64,000 nt of DNA from Streptomyces sp. NBC_00448 (GTDB lineage Bacteria; Actinomycetota; Actinomycetes; Streptomycetales; Streptomycetaceae): the NCBI RefSeq assembly GCF_036014115.1, contig NZ_CP107913.1:1302001-1366000 (forward strand). Reading direction: 5' to 3'. The stretch's first letter is position 1. Every line of letters starts with the position of its first letter. Under the pieces are notes generated by a model that did no database searches, was not told where the DNA came from, and saw only the letters and a program-made list of their open reading frames with translations. Made by a program: the position numbers and the translations under genes. Below are positions 52,601 through 59,935 of this stretch, piece after piece.

Positions 52601-53930
52601 CGGTGACGGCGACGTTGTCGCTCGCCGCGCTCCAGGTCAGCTTGATCTGGCCGGAAGCCGGCAACGTGTAGGCCAGGTTGGTCGGCGCCGACGGCGGCTG
52701 GGTGTCACCCGAGGTGCCGGTGCGCGTCACGCTGTTGCTGGCCGCGGACTGGTTGCCGGCCGCGTCGTGCGCCTTGACGGTGTACGTCACGGTGGCGGTG
52801 TCGGGCTGGCTGTCGGTGTACGTCAGCACGTTGCCGGCCACCGAGCTGCGCAGGGTGCCGTTGGCGTAGATGTCGTACCCGGTGACACCGACGTTGTCGG
52901 TGGAAGCGCTCCAGGTCAGCTTGACCTGGCCGGAAGCCGGCTGCGTGTAGGCGAGGTCGGCCGGCGCGGAGGGCGCCTGGGTGTCGCCGGTGGTCGGCCC
53001 GTACACCTCGAACTCGGAGATCTGGCCCGCGGCCCAGCCGGTGTTGCCGGTGACGTTCAGCCGGACGTAGCGGGTCGTGGTCGAGTTGAAGGTGATCGTC
53101 ACCGTGTTGCCGCTGGCCGGGTCGAAGGTGTACCCGGCCGAGGCGACGATGTCGGAGAAGGTGTTGCCGTCCGTGCTGCCCTGCACCGCGAGCGTCTCGG
53201 TGCGGGCGGCCCATGAGGTGGCCGGGGGCAGCTTCAGCACGACCTTGTTCACCGGGACCGCGCTGCCGAGGTCCACCCGGAGCCACTGCGGGAAGGCGTT
53301 GTTGGCGCTCTCCCAGTAGGTGTTCGCGTCGCCGTCGACGGCGTTGCCGGACGGGTAGACGTCGTTGTGGCTCGACTCGGCGGTCGGGCGGCCCGCGGCG
53401 AGGTTGTCCGTGGAGGCTGCCGCGGCCACCGCGGTCAACTCCGAGAGCTGCGCGGTCTTTCCGGCCGTGTTCGCCGAGACCTCGGCCCGCACGTAACGGG
53501 CCTTCTGCGCCGGGAAGGACACCTTGACGGTGTTGGCCTTGCCCGGGTCGAAGGTGTACTTCGCGGAGCTGACCAGGGTCTCGAAGCTGACCCCGTCCTC
53601 GCTGCCCTGCAGCGACATGGTCTCGCTGCGCTTGCTCCAGGAGGCGGGCACCTTGAGCTGGATCTGGTCGACGACCTTGTCCTTGCCGAGGTCGATCTGG
53701 GCCCACTGCGGAAGAGTCTTGCCCGAACTCTCCCAGTACGTGCCCTGGTTGCCGTCGTTCAGGTGGGCGGCGGTATTGCTCCCGTCGGTACTGCTGGCCG
53801 CGGCGGACTTGCCCGCCACCGCGTTCGATCCCCCCGCGGCGGTGGCGGGGATGGCCTGCAAGCCCAACAGGAGCAGGCCGGCCGCGGTCACCCCCGCCAC
53901 CAGCCGTGGAATGGAGCGCTTGGGTCTCAT
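49647..53930 (-). CDS. Secreted multidomain GH87 alpha-1,3-glucanase
   Basis: 1427 residues. After a signal peptide (to about ATAAGG) come two discoidin-like domains (about 35-170 and 175-310), two fibronectin type III domains (about 320-405 and 410-495), a third discoidin domain (about 505-635), two CARDB-like adhesion domains (about 650-865), a CBM35/CBM6-like domain (about 880-1030) and a C-terminal beta-helix (about 1035-1427). In the helix, FADGINLTNG and STGDDSFALF hold three Asp with 23- and 24-residue spacing, the same spacing as the catalytic triad known in GH87 alpha-1,3-glucanases. The enzyme would cut alpha-1,3-glucan of fungal walls or mutan. AGAGGGA precedes the ATG. Confidence 0.9.
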   Translation of the reverse strand: MRPKRSIPRLVAGVTAAGLLLLGLQAIPATAAGGSNAVAGKSAAASSTDGSNTAAHLNDGNQGTYWESSGKTLPQWAQIDLGKDKVVDQIQLKVPASWSKRSETMSLQGSEDGVSFETLVSSAKYTFDPGKANTVKVSFPAQKARYVRAEVSANTAGKTAQLSELTAVAAAASTDNLAAGRPTAESSHNDVYPSGNAVDGDANTYWESANNAFPQWLRVDLGSAVPVNKVVLKLPPATSWAARTETLAVQGSTDGNTFSDIVASAGYTFDPASGNTVTITFNSTTTRYVRLNVTGNTGWAAGQISEFEVYGPTTGDTQAPSAPADLAYTQPASGQVKLTWSASTDNVGVTGYDIYANGTLRSSVAGNVLTYTDSQPDTATVTYTVKAHDAAGNQSAASNSVTRTGTSGDTQPPSAPTNLAYTLPASGQIKLTWSAASDNVAVTGYEVFRNGTKAATTAGDTLSYTDSQPDTATVTYFVRAVDAAGNESANSNTVTRNGTSPPTGGTNQAVGKPITASSTVQNFVATNADDDDVTTYWEGTGTSSLTIKLGANVDTSQVVVKLNPSSAWGARTQTIEVDGREQSATDFSQISAAKQYSFDPATGNSVTIPVTARVADVRLTFSNNSGAGGGQAAEVQVIGVPGPNPDLTVSALTASPAAPVETDPITLSATVQNIGTNASPATNVNFYLGTTKVGTASVGALAAGGSTTATANIGAENSGSYQLTAKVDEANLVIEQNKTNNTYTAPSPLVVKPVDSSDLVPVTAWSPGNPSAGQNTNFTVAIKNQGTVASASGAHAVTVSVIDTASGNVVKTLTGSYSGAIAVGATTAPVNVGSWTAVNGKYTVKTVVAVDANEVSIKQANNTDNQSFFVGRGANMPYDAYEAEDGSVGGGATVLGPNRTIGDPAGEASGRQAVHLAGNGQYVQWTTRADTNTLVTRFNIPDGTDSTTLDVYVDGTLLKTISLSSKYEWLYGDESSPTKSPGSGGPRHIYDEANLMLGTTVPAGHTIRLQKDAANTAAYYNIDYIDLEQVTATPNPDATKYVVPAGFTQQDVQNALDTARQDTTKLGVYLPAGTYQVSSKFNVYGRAVKVIGAGPWFTQFTTPQTQSNTDGGFTVQSTADGSSFTGFAFFGNYTSRIDGPGKVFDLNGVSDLTIDNLWVEHMICGVWATNVDDSHFTNLRIRDTFADGINLTNGSTGNTVSNDEARSTGDDSFALFPAIDNHNEQETGNTFSNLSVQTVWRAAGLAVYGGGGNTFSNLYIADSLTYPGVTIGSLAFGGIPALGFESSPQTNLSNITLARDGGHFWGAQTFPALWIYSAEFTLQGLRLSDIDISDPTYSGVMFQTKWNGSTPLNPITDTTITDLSVTGAHKSGDTYDAKSGFGLWANPQPEAGQGPADGSVTINGLTESDNAVDIENTTSTFTINVNN

Positions 53931-54416
53931 GGCGTCCCTCTGTGTCGTGGTCCGGATGGAGGAGACTCACTGACTGCACAATCCGAAACATGCGGATCGA
54001 GCCATTGAAGTTGCACTGTGCCCATGCAGATCAATCGGCGATCTGCGAATATTTTGCGTACGTGCTGGCAGAGTGTTACAGACGCGCTACGGCGCCGTCT
54101 ATCCTTGTGACAGCAACGATTCCCGCGCGGCCAACGGAAGTTGAACCCTCGGCGCGGACCCGCTCCCGCGACCGCCCCCACCGGCCCACCAACGTCCAGC
54201 TTCCAGTCCAGGCCGCCCCGAGCGGAAGCGCGGCATGGATACGAAGCCGTGCACCCACCAGGCGGGGCGCGCCGAGGGGACGGACGGCGGCGCCGAGCAC
54301 GCCCGCGAGAAGGGGGCCGGGGGTGCGCCCCTCAGCCGTCGGTACCGATCAGCCGTCCGAACCCGTCAGACGTCGTCACCGATCGGACGTCGGAGCCGAT
54401 CAGCCATCAGAACAGC
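53931..54416. other. Promoter region of the GH87 gene
   Basis: 486 bp. The first 180 bp are AT-richer and include the dyad at 54026-54046. A weak hairpin, CGTCCGA/TCGGACG (54354-54389), after the FUSC gene may end its transcript. No gene is seen. Confidence 0.5.
54026..54046. promoter_or_regulatory. Dyad upstream of the GH87 gene
   Basis: GCAGATC-AATCGGC-GATCTGC has perfect 7-bp arms, about 95 bp before the start. It does not match the GAGAGCGCTCTC sites of the other glucanase genes. Confidence 0.45.
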
Positions 54417-55682
54417 TCAGTCGTCGGAGCCGAACTGCCTGCGGAACACGGCCTTCACCGGAGCCGACGCGCGCTGCACCGCGCTCTTCCCGCTGATCCG
54501 GCGCCGCATCATCGCCAGCCGGGGGTGCCGCTCGCTCATCTCGGTGGACTGCCGGTCCAGCTCCTCCACCAGCCGCTCGGAGCGCTTCTCCACGGCGAGT
54601 TCGTCCAGGATGCGGTCCACCTCCGCGAGCAGCGCCCCGTGCAGCTGCCACTGCCGCGGATGCGACTGCACCCCGGCCAGCAGCAGGTCCGCCACCCGGT
54701 CGCGGACCCGCGCGGCATCGAGGAGCGCCTCCGCGAGGCGCTCCTCGGCGGTCTGCGCGTTCGCCGAGACCTGAGTGGTGATCAGCACCGCGAAGCTCTC
54801 GATGGCGCCCGCCACATGGTCGAAGAGCTGCTCCAGCTCCCGGCCGATCTCCTCGGGGAAGAGCGGTTCGCCGGTGCGTTCCTTGGCGAGGTCGGTGAGC
54901 GTGCGCGAGAGCACCCGCAGCACCACCGCGCAGATCTCCAGGGTGTCCAGGCCGGTACGCAGCACCACCCGGGACAGCAGCCCCTCGCGCACCCGGGGGT
55001 TGAACCGCAGGCTGTCCTCGGCCTGCCGCAGCGACGCGTCCACCTCGGTGATGTCGTGGTCGACCCCGCGTGCCTCGTGCAGCCGGGCCGCGGCGCGTTC
55101 GACCGGCAGGTGCCCGGCCACCTGCCCGCCGATGTCGCGGAAGAGCCGGCCCATCCGGTGGGCCATCTCCTCGATCGACCCGCCCGCGGACTGCACCCAC
55201 ACCGGCGGGGCGAAGAGCAGGTTGAACAGCAGGCCGACCGCGGCGCCGATCAGCGTCTCGTAGATCCGGTCCCACGCGGCGCTGCCCACCTTGGTGACGC
55301 CGAGCACCAGCATCGCGGAGATCGCCACCTCCGCCTCGAACTCGCCCACCCGCACCACCCGCCCGACCAGCAGCGCGGTGAGGATGATCAGGCCGAGGCT
55401 CCACCAGCGCAGCCCGACCAGCGAGCTGAAGGCGATCGCGATGACCACACCGATCACGACCGCGTTGACCCGCCTGATCCCCGTCATGAACGTGGAGTAG
55501 AGGGTCACCTGGACCACCAGCAGCGCGGTGAGCGGCGCGGTCAGCGGGACCGGCTGCGGCAGCAGCCAGACCGCGGCGAGGTAGGAGATGACGGCCGCGG
55601 CCGTGGACCGGACGATCTGGTTGGCCACCGGCTCCGCGGTCCAGCGGACCAGCTTGACCATCGGTTCTGGTACGTCGGGCAT
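54417..55682 (-). CDS. FUSC/aromatic acid exporter family membrane protein
   Basis: 421 residues. Five or six membrane segments lie in the first 170 residues (AAAVISYLAAVWLLPQPVPLTAPLTALLVVQVTLYST, GVVIAIAFSSLVGL, LLVGRVVRVGE, LIGAAVGLLFNLLF). A long helical cytoplasmic region follows, rich in Glu/Arg and heptad-like. This is the ArAE/DUF939 layout of FUSC proteins that export aromatic acids. The substrate is unknown. GGAAAGGG precedes the ATG. It is divergent from the GH16 gene. Confidence 0.85.
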   Translation of the reverse strand: MPDVPEPMVKLVRWTAEPVANQIVRSTAAAVISYLAAVWLLPQPVPLTAPLTALLVVQVTLYSTFMTGIRRVNAVVIGVVIAIAFSSLVGLRWWSLGLIILTALLVGRVVRVGEFEAEVAISAMLVLGVTKVGSAAWDRIYETLIGAAVGLLFNLLFAPPVWVQSAGGSIEEMAHRMGRLFRDIGGQVAGHLPVERAAARLHEARGVDHDITEVDASLRQAEDSLRFNPRVREGLLSRVVLRTGLDTLEICAVVLRVLSRTLTDLAKERTGEPLFPEEIGRELEQLFDHVAGAIESFAVLITTQVSANAQTAEERLAEALLDAARVRDRVADLLLAGVQSHPRQWQLHGALLAEVDRILDELAVEKRSERLVEELDRQSTEMSERHPRLAMMRRRISGKSAVQRASAPVKAVFRRQFGSDD

Positions 55683-55753
55683 CCCGTGCCCTTTCCCGCT
55701 CTCGGCGATCTCACTACTCCCGAGTCAGCCTAGGGTCGATCTTTACCAGGGCA

Positions 55754-55809
55754 CGTCATGGCGCGCGGGCGGCACCGGCGCCCGCAGCCGCCCCGGGCAC
55801 GCCATGACG
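55754..55809. repeat. Inverted repeat between FUSC and GH16 genes
   Basis: CGTCATGGCG (55754-55763) and CGCCATGACG (55800-55809) are perfect 10-bp arms 36 bp apart. They could be a terminator-like stem or two operator halves. Confidence 0.5.
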
Positions 55810-55878
55810 GTCGGGCACCCGCCCGCGTCAAGGTCTTGGACACATCAACGCCCCACGGCACCAATCTCGTTCACTTTC

Positions 55879-55907
55879 TTGACGGGTCAGCAACAGCGCC
55901 GTAATCA
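55879..55907 (+). promoter_or_regulatory. Promoter of the GH16 gene
   Basis: TTGACG (55879-55884), 17 bp, TAATCA (55902-55907), a good housekeeping-type promoter. The palindrome at 55919-55932 overlaps the expected transcription start. Confidence 0.65.
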
Positions 55908-55918
55908 TCACAGCATTC

Positions 55919-55932
55919 AGAGAGCGCTCTCT
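55919..55932. promoter_or_regulatory. LacI-type palindrome AGAGAGCGCTCTCT, copy 2
   Basis: A perfect 14-bp palindrome starting 11 bp downstream of the -10 box, ideal for blocking transcription. The core GAGAGCGCTCTC equals the site at 21668-21679. Confidence 0.8.
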
Positions 55933-55957
55933 CGCCCGCGACATCCAGGAGAAGGTC

Positions 55958-58126
55958 GTGACTGGCAACCCCCCACATCTGCCCGGCCCCACCCCCAGAC
56001 GTTTTTCCCACTCCCTCATCTTCGCGTGTGTCGCGGCCCTGGTCGCCGCGTTCGCGCTGGTGATCACCCAGACCCCGGCACGCGCGGCGAGCACGCTGCT
56101 GTCGCAGGGGAAGGCGGCCACGGCCTCCTCGACCGAGAACGCCGGCACCCCGGCCTCGGCCGCGGTGGACGGCGACAACGGCACCCGCTGGTCCAGCGCC
56201 GCGGCCGACCCGCAGTGGCTCCAGGTCGACCTCGGCACCACCTCGACGCTCGACTCGGTCACCCTCAACTGGGAGACCGCGTACGCGACGGCGTACCAGA
56301 TCCAGACCTCCACCGACGGCACCACCTGGACGAGCGTCCACTCGACCACGACCGGCAAGGGCGGCACGGAGACCGTTTCCGTAAACGGTTCCGGGCGCTA
56401 TGTCCGGCTGTATACGACGCAGCGAGCCACCCAGTACGGCGTGTCGCTGTGGGAGTTCCAGGTGTACGGCAGCGCGGGCAGCACCAACGCCGCGTGCTCC
56501 ACCACCAACGCGGCGCTGCACAAGACCGCCACCGCCTCCTCGACGGAGAACGCCGGCACGCCGGCCTCGGCCGCGGTGGACGGCGACAACGGCACCCGCT
56601 GGTCCAGCGCCGCGGCCGACCCGCAGTGGCTCCAGGTCGACCTCGGGTCGTCCCAGCCGATCTGCGGGGTGCAGCTGAACTGGGAGACGGCGTACGCGAA
56701 GGCGTACCAGATCCAGGTCTCGGCGAACGGCCAGGACTGGACGAGCGTGTACTCGACCACCACCGGCCCGGGCGCGACCGAGCTGATCACGCTGTCGGGC
56801 ACCGGCCGCTACGTGCGGATGTACGGCACCCAGCGGGCCACGCAGTACGGCTACTCGCTGTGGGAGTTCCAGGTGTTCACCGGCGGCAGCGGCGACACCG
56901 GCGGCACCACCGGCGGCGGTGACGGCGGCGACGGGGGCACCACTCCCCCGCCCGGCGACGCGACACTGCTGTCGTACGGCAAGCCGGCCACCGCCTCCTC
57001 GTACCAGGACGACGCGAACTGCGGCGGCTGCACCCCGGCGAAGGCGTTCGACCACGACCCGGCCACCCGCTGGGCGACCAGTGACACCACCGGCTGGGTG
57101 GACCCCGGCTGGATACAGGTGGACCTGGGCGCGACCGCGCACATCACCCAGGTGGTCCTGCAGTGGGACCCGGCGTACGCGACGTCGTACCAGATCCAGA
57201 CCTCCGCCGACGGCACCAACTGGACGAGCGTCTACTCGACCACCAGCGGCAAGGGGTTCAAGGAGACCCTGAACGTCGACGGCACCGGCCGCTACGTGCG
57301 GATGTACGGCACCGCGCGCAGCAACGGCTACGGCTACTCGCTGTACGACTTCGACGTGTACGGCACCGGCGGCGACCCGACACCGCCGCCGGCCGCGCCG
57401 CCGAACCCGGGCAACCCCGAGAAGGTCGTCTTCGACGACGAGTTCAACGGCGCGGCGGGCAGCGAGCCGGACTCCTCGAAGTGGAGCCAGGACCCCGGCA
57501 ACGGGCAGAACGGCGAGCTGGAGACGTACACCGACGGCGACAACACCAAGATGGACGGCAACGGCAACCTGGTGATCGAGGCGGACAAGACCTCGACCGG
57601 GTACACCTCGGGCCGGATCAACACCTCGGACCACTTCAACTTCACCTACGGGCACGTGGAGGCCCGGATCAAGGTGAGCGGCACGCAGGGCCTGTGGCCG
57701 GCGTTCTGGTTGCTGGGCTCGAACTTCAAGACCGGCACGCCGTGGCCGCAGTGCGGTGAGATCGACATCATGGAGCACGTCGGCAGCGTGCCGGACGCGG
57801 TGTACTCCACGCTGCACGCGCCCGCCTACAACGGCGGCAACGGCGACGGCTCGCCGTACACCGTGGCCGGCAGCGACTTCTCCACCGACTTCCACACCTA
57901 CGCGCTGGACTGGGACTCCGGCCACATGACGTTCTCGGTGGACGGCAACGCCTTCTTCACCGTGGACAAGGCCAACCTGGAGCAGACCAGGGGCCCGTGG
58001 ATCTACGACCACCCGTTCTACATCATCCTCAACAACGCGGTGGGCGGTGACTGGCCCGGTGCCCCGGACGCCACCTCCGTCTTCCCGCAGAAGATGCTGG
58101 TCGACTACGTGCGCGTCTCGCAGTAG
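55958..58126 (+). CDS. Secreted GH16 beta-1,3-glucanase with three discoidin domains
   Basis: 722 residues. A signal peptide ends at about RAAS. Three F5/8-type C domains (about 45-175, 180-310, 330-470), the first two near-duplicates, are separated by Gly/Thr linkers. The GH16 domain (about 487-722) has the catalytic signature GEIDIMEHVG with both active Glu, plus FDDEFNG and WPAFWLLG. The EIDIME form is that of laminarinases. It should cut beta-1,3-glucan of fungal or plant walls outside the cell. The GTG start has AGGAGAAGG upstream. It is followed by the GH64 gene. Confidence 0.93.
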   Translation: MTGNPPHLPGPTPRRFSHSLIFACVAALVAAFALVITQTPARAASTLLSQGKAATASSTENAGTPASAAVDGDNGTRWSSAAADPQWLQVDLGTTSTLDSVTLNWETAYATAYQIQTSTDGTTWTSVHSTTTGKGGTETVSVNGSGRYVRLYTTQRATQYGVSLWEFQVYGSAGSTNAACSTTNAALHKTATASSTENAGTPASAAVDGDNGTRWSSAAADPQWLQVDLGSSQPICGVQLNWETAYAKAYQIQVSANGQDWTSVYSTTTGPGATELITLSGTGRYVRMYGTQRATQYGYSLWEFQVFTGGSGDTGGTTGGGDGGDGGTTPPPGDATLLSYGKPATASSYQDDANCGGCTPAKAFDHDPATRWATSDTTGWVDPGWIQVDLGATAHITQVVLQWDPAYATSYQIQTSADGTNWTSVYSTTSGKGFKETLNVDGTGRYVRMYGTARSNGYGYSLYDFDVYGTGGDPTPPPAAPPNPGNPEKVVFDDEFNGAAGSEPDSSKWSQDPGNGQNGELETYTDGDNTKMDGNGNLVIEADKTSTGYTSGRINTSDHFNFTYGHVEARIKVSGTQGLWPAFWLLGSNFKTGTPWPQCGEIDIMEHVGSVPDAVYSTLHAPAYNGGNGDGSPYTVAGSDFSTDFHTYALDWDSGHMTFSVDGNAFFTVDKANLEQTRGPWIYDHPFYIILNNAVGGDWPGAPDATSVFPQKMLVDYVRVSQ
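56102..56472 (+). repeat. Discoidin module repeat unit 1 (GH16 gene)
   Basis: DNA-level near-copy of 56525-56875 and of the modules at 21905 and 22321. It contains the AT-rich palindrome at 56372-56389. Confidence 0.85.
56372..56389. promoter_or_regulatory. Intragenic perfect palindrome, copy 2
   Basis: ACCGTTTCCGTAAACGGT has 7-bp arms around CCGT and lies inside the first discoidin module. It is shared, with one change, with 22183-22200. Confidence 0.5.
56525..56875 (+). repeat. Discoidin module repeat unit 2 (GH16 gene)
   Basis: Second near-copy of the module at 56102-56472. The third discoidin domain (about 56960-57360) is diverged and has CGGCTPAKAFDHDPATRW in place of the shared TENAGTPASAAVDGD. 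Confidence 0.8.
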
Positions 58127-58186
58127 CGGCAGCCGGCACCGCACCTCCGCCCGGGAGATGTGGGTTCGGTGTTGCTGATGTGACGA

Positions 58187-58218
58187 CTCGGTGGGCTCCT
58201 CCCCTGGAGCCCGCCGAG
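58187..58218. terminator. Terminator between GH16 and GH64 genes
   Basis: CTCGGTGGGCTCC and GGAGCCCGCCGAG are 13-base arms with one G-U pair around TCCCCT, 60 bp after the GH16 stop. Confidence 0.7.
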
Positions 58219-58254
58219 CTCGCATGTGATCGCCCAACCCCCTTGTCCCGGGAC

Positions 58255-58268
58255 TTGGTTCAGGCCAA
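58255..58268. promoter_or_regulatory. Chitinase/DasR-like motif before the GH64 gene
   Basis: TTGGTTCAGGCCAA is an inverted repeat. TGGTTCAGGCCA matches the TGGTCTAGACCA core of DasR sites at 9 of 12 bases. Regulation with chitin or N-acetylglucosamine genes is a possibility. Confidence 0.4.
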
Positions 58269-58351
58269 TAGTGGAGGACCACATTCCTACCGACGGGTAC
58301 GCCGGTGGTGCGGCCGCACCGCCCGCGCCCCCCATCCCGCAGGAGGAGTAC

Positions 58352-59581
58352 GTGCTCTCTCGACGATCCTTCGTCAAGGCGGTCGGCACCACCGGCCTCG
58401 CCGCGGCGGCGAGTTCAGCGGCGGGCTTCGCCGTCCTCGCGCCCCGCGCGTCCGCCGCCGGCGTCTCGCTGCCGGTCTCGCTCGCGAACACCTCGGGCAG
58501 CGACACCGTGTACGCCTACATCAGCGGCGCCGACGACTCCGGCTGGCCGGGCTTCGTCACCGCCGACGGCGCCTTCAACCGGCTGCCCAACCCCTCGTCG
58601 CCGGTCACCCCCATCCCCGACTACGCGATCCAGCTGGGCGGTTCGGGCTCGGCCGCGACCACGGTCACGCTCCAGGAGTACGTGATCAGCGGGCGGGTCT
58701 GGTTCTCGATCGGCGACCGCATCCAGTTCTTCGTCAACCCGGGCGCCGTACCGGGCCTGGTCCAGCCCGGGTTCACCAGTTCCGACCCCAACTGGCAGGC
58801 CCAGTGGACGTTCGCCGAGTTCACCTACAACAGCGCCAACCTCTACGCCAACATCAGCTACGTGGACATGGTGGCCCTGCCGATCGCGATGGCCACCACC
58901 GGCGCCAGCGGCAACCAGTCGGTGAGCCCGCTGCCGGACGGCGCGCTCGCCTCCATCATCTCCGGGTTGCAGGCCCAGCACGCCTCCGACGGCGCCCCCT
59001 GGGACCAGCTCGTCGCCACCAACTCCGCCGGCGCGCCGCTGCGGGTGCTCGCCCCGGCCCACTCCCCGACCGACTTCGGCGGCTACTGGGACCCCTATCT
59101 CGACGCGGTCTGGAGCCACTACGCCTCGACCCCGCTGACCGTCAACGCCCAGGGCAGCTCGGGCACTTACTCCGGCACGGTGTCCGGCGACGCGTTCGTC
59201 TTCGGCGGCCTGAACGACGACGGGGTGCCGTTCACCCGGCCCAGCGCCGTGGACATCTTCGGCTGCGCCAGCGGGCCGCTGTACAACTCCGGCTCGGACG
59301 CCCGCGGCGCGGTCGCGGCCCGCCTGGCCGCCGCCCTCAACCGCAGTTCGCTGCTGGTCGCCGGCGGCGACAACCAGCCCGACGGCGTCACCCCGTCGGC
59401 GTACTACCAGGACCCGGTGACCAACCACTACGCCCGGCTGGTCCACCAGTACGCCTCGATCGGCTACGCCTTCCCGTACGACGACGTCGGCCCGACCGGC
59501 GCGGCCCCGGTCGACGGCCACCTCCAGGACCCCGCGCCGACGTCCTGGACCCTGACGCTGGGGAACCCGGGCGGCGCGTAG
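58352..59581 (+). CDS. Tat-secreted GH64 beta-1,3-glucanase
   Basis: 409 residues. The N-terminus has a textbook Tat motif, SRRSFVK, followed by a short hydrophobic run to PRASAAG. The rest is the GH64 fold: SLPVSLANTSGSDTVYAYISG, YANISYVDMVALPIAM, and the C-terminal IGYAFPYDDVGPTGAAPV, blocks known from laminaripentaose-producing beta-1,3-glucanases. The GTG at 58352 with AGGAGGAG upstream was chosen over a longer frame that begins before the ribosome site. It complements the GH16 enzyme on fungal beta-1,3-glucan. Tat export contrasts with Sec export of the GH16 and GH87 proteins. Confidence 0.92.
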   Translation: MLSRRSFVKAVGTTGLAAAASSAAGFAVLAPRASAAGVSLPVSLANTSGSDTVYAYISGADDSGWPGFVTADGAFNRLPNPSSPVTPIPDYAIQLGGSGSAATTVTLQEYVISGRVWFSIGDRIQFFVNPGAVPGLVQPGFTSSDPNWQAQWTFAEFTYNSANLYANISYVDMVALPIAMATTGASGNQSVSPLPDGALASIISGLQAQHASDGAPWDQLVATNSAGAPLRVLAPAHSPTDFGGYWDPYLDAVWSHYASTPLTVNAQGSSGTYSGTVSGDAFVFGGLNDDGVPFTRPSAVDIFGCASGPLYNSGSDARGAVAARLAAALNRSSLLVAGGDNQPDGVTPSAYYQDPVTNHYARLVHQYASIGYAFPYDDVGPTGAAPVDGHLQDPAPTSWTLTLGNPGGA

Positions 59582-59935
59582 CGGCTCCGCCGGACATCTC
59601 GCCGGAAGGCGCCCCGCCCGCCCGGCGGTCGGGGCGCCTTTCCGCCGGATGGCCCAGATGCCGCGGGGCGCACGCGGGCGCGGCGCGGGACGCGCTCCCG
59701 TGCGGCCCGCCGCGGCCCGCGCGGCGTCCCGCGGCCCCGCGGGCGCCGCGCCGACCTGCGACGTGAGCCGGCGCGCGCGGTGAGCGGCGGGAGGGGGTAC
59801 GCCCACCTCTCCGGCCCCGCGGGCGCCACGTGTGGCGCGAGAATACAGCGGCCGCCACGTAACGTGACCAGCAGCGGCGGAACGGCCCCGGTGCCGGACG
59901 CCGGGCGCGGCGGTTCCGAGGAAGCTGAGGCGGGT
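59582..59935. other. Region between GH64 gene and PP2C regulator
   Basis: 354 bp with the GH64 terminator (59606-59640) and the upstream region of the regulator gene. No gene is seen. Confidence 0.5.
59606..59640. terminator. Terminator after the GH64 gene
   Basis: AAGGCGCCCCG and CGGGGCGCCTT are perfect 11-bp arms around 13 bases, followed by TTCC. Confidence 0.8.
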
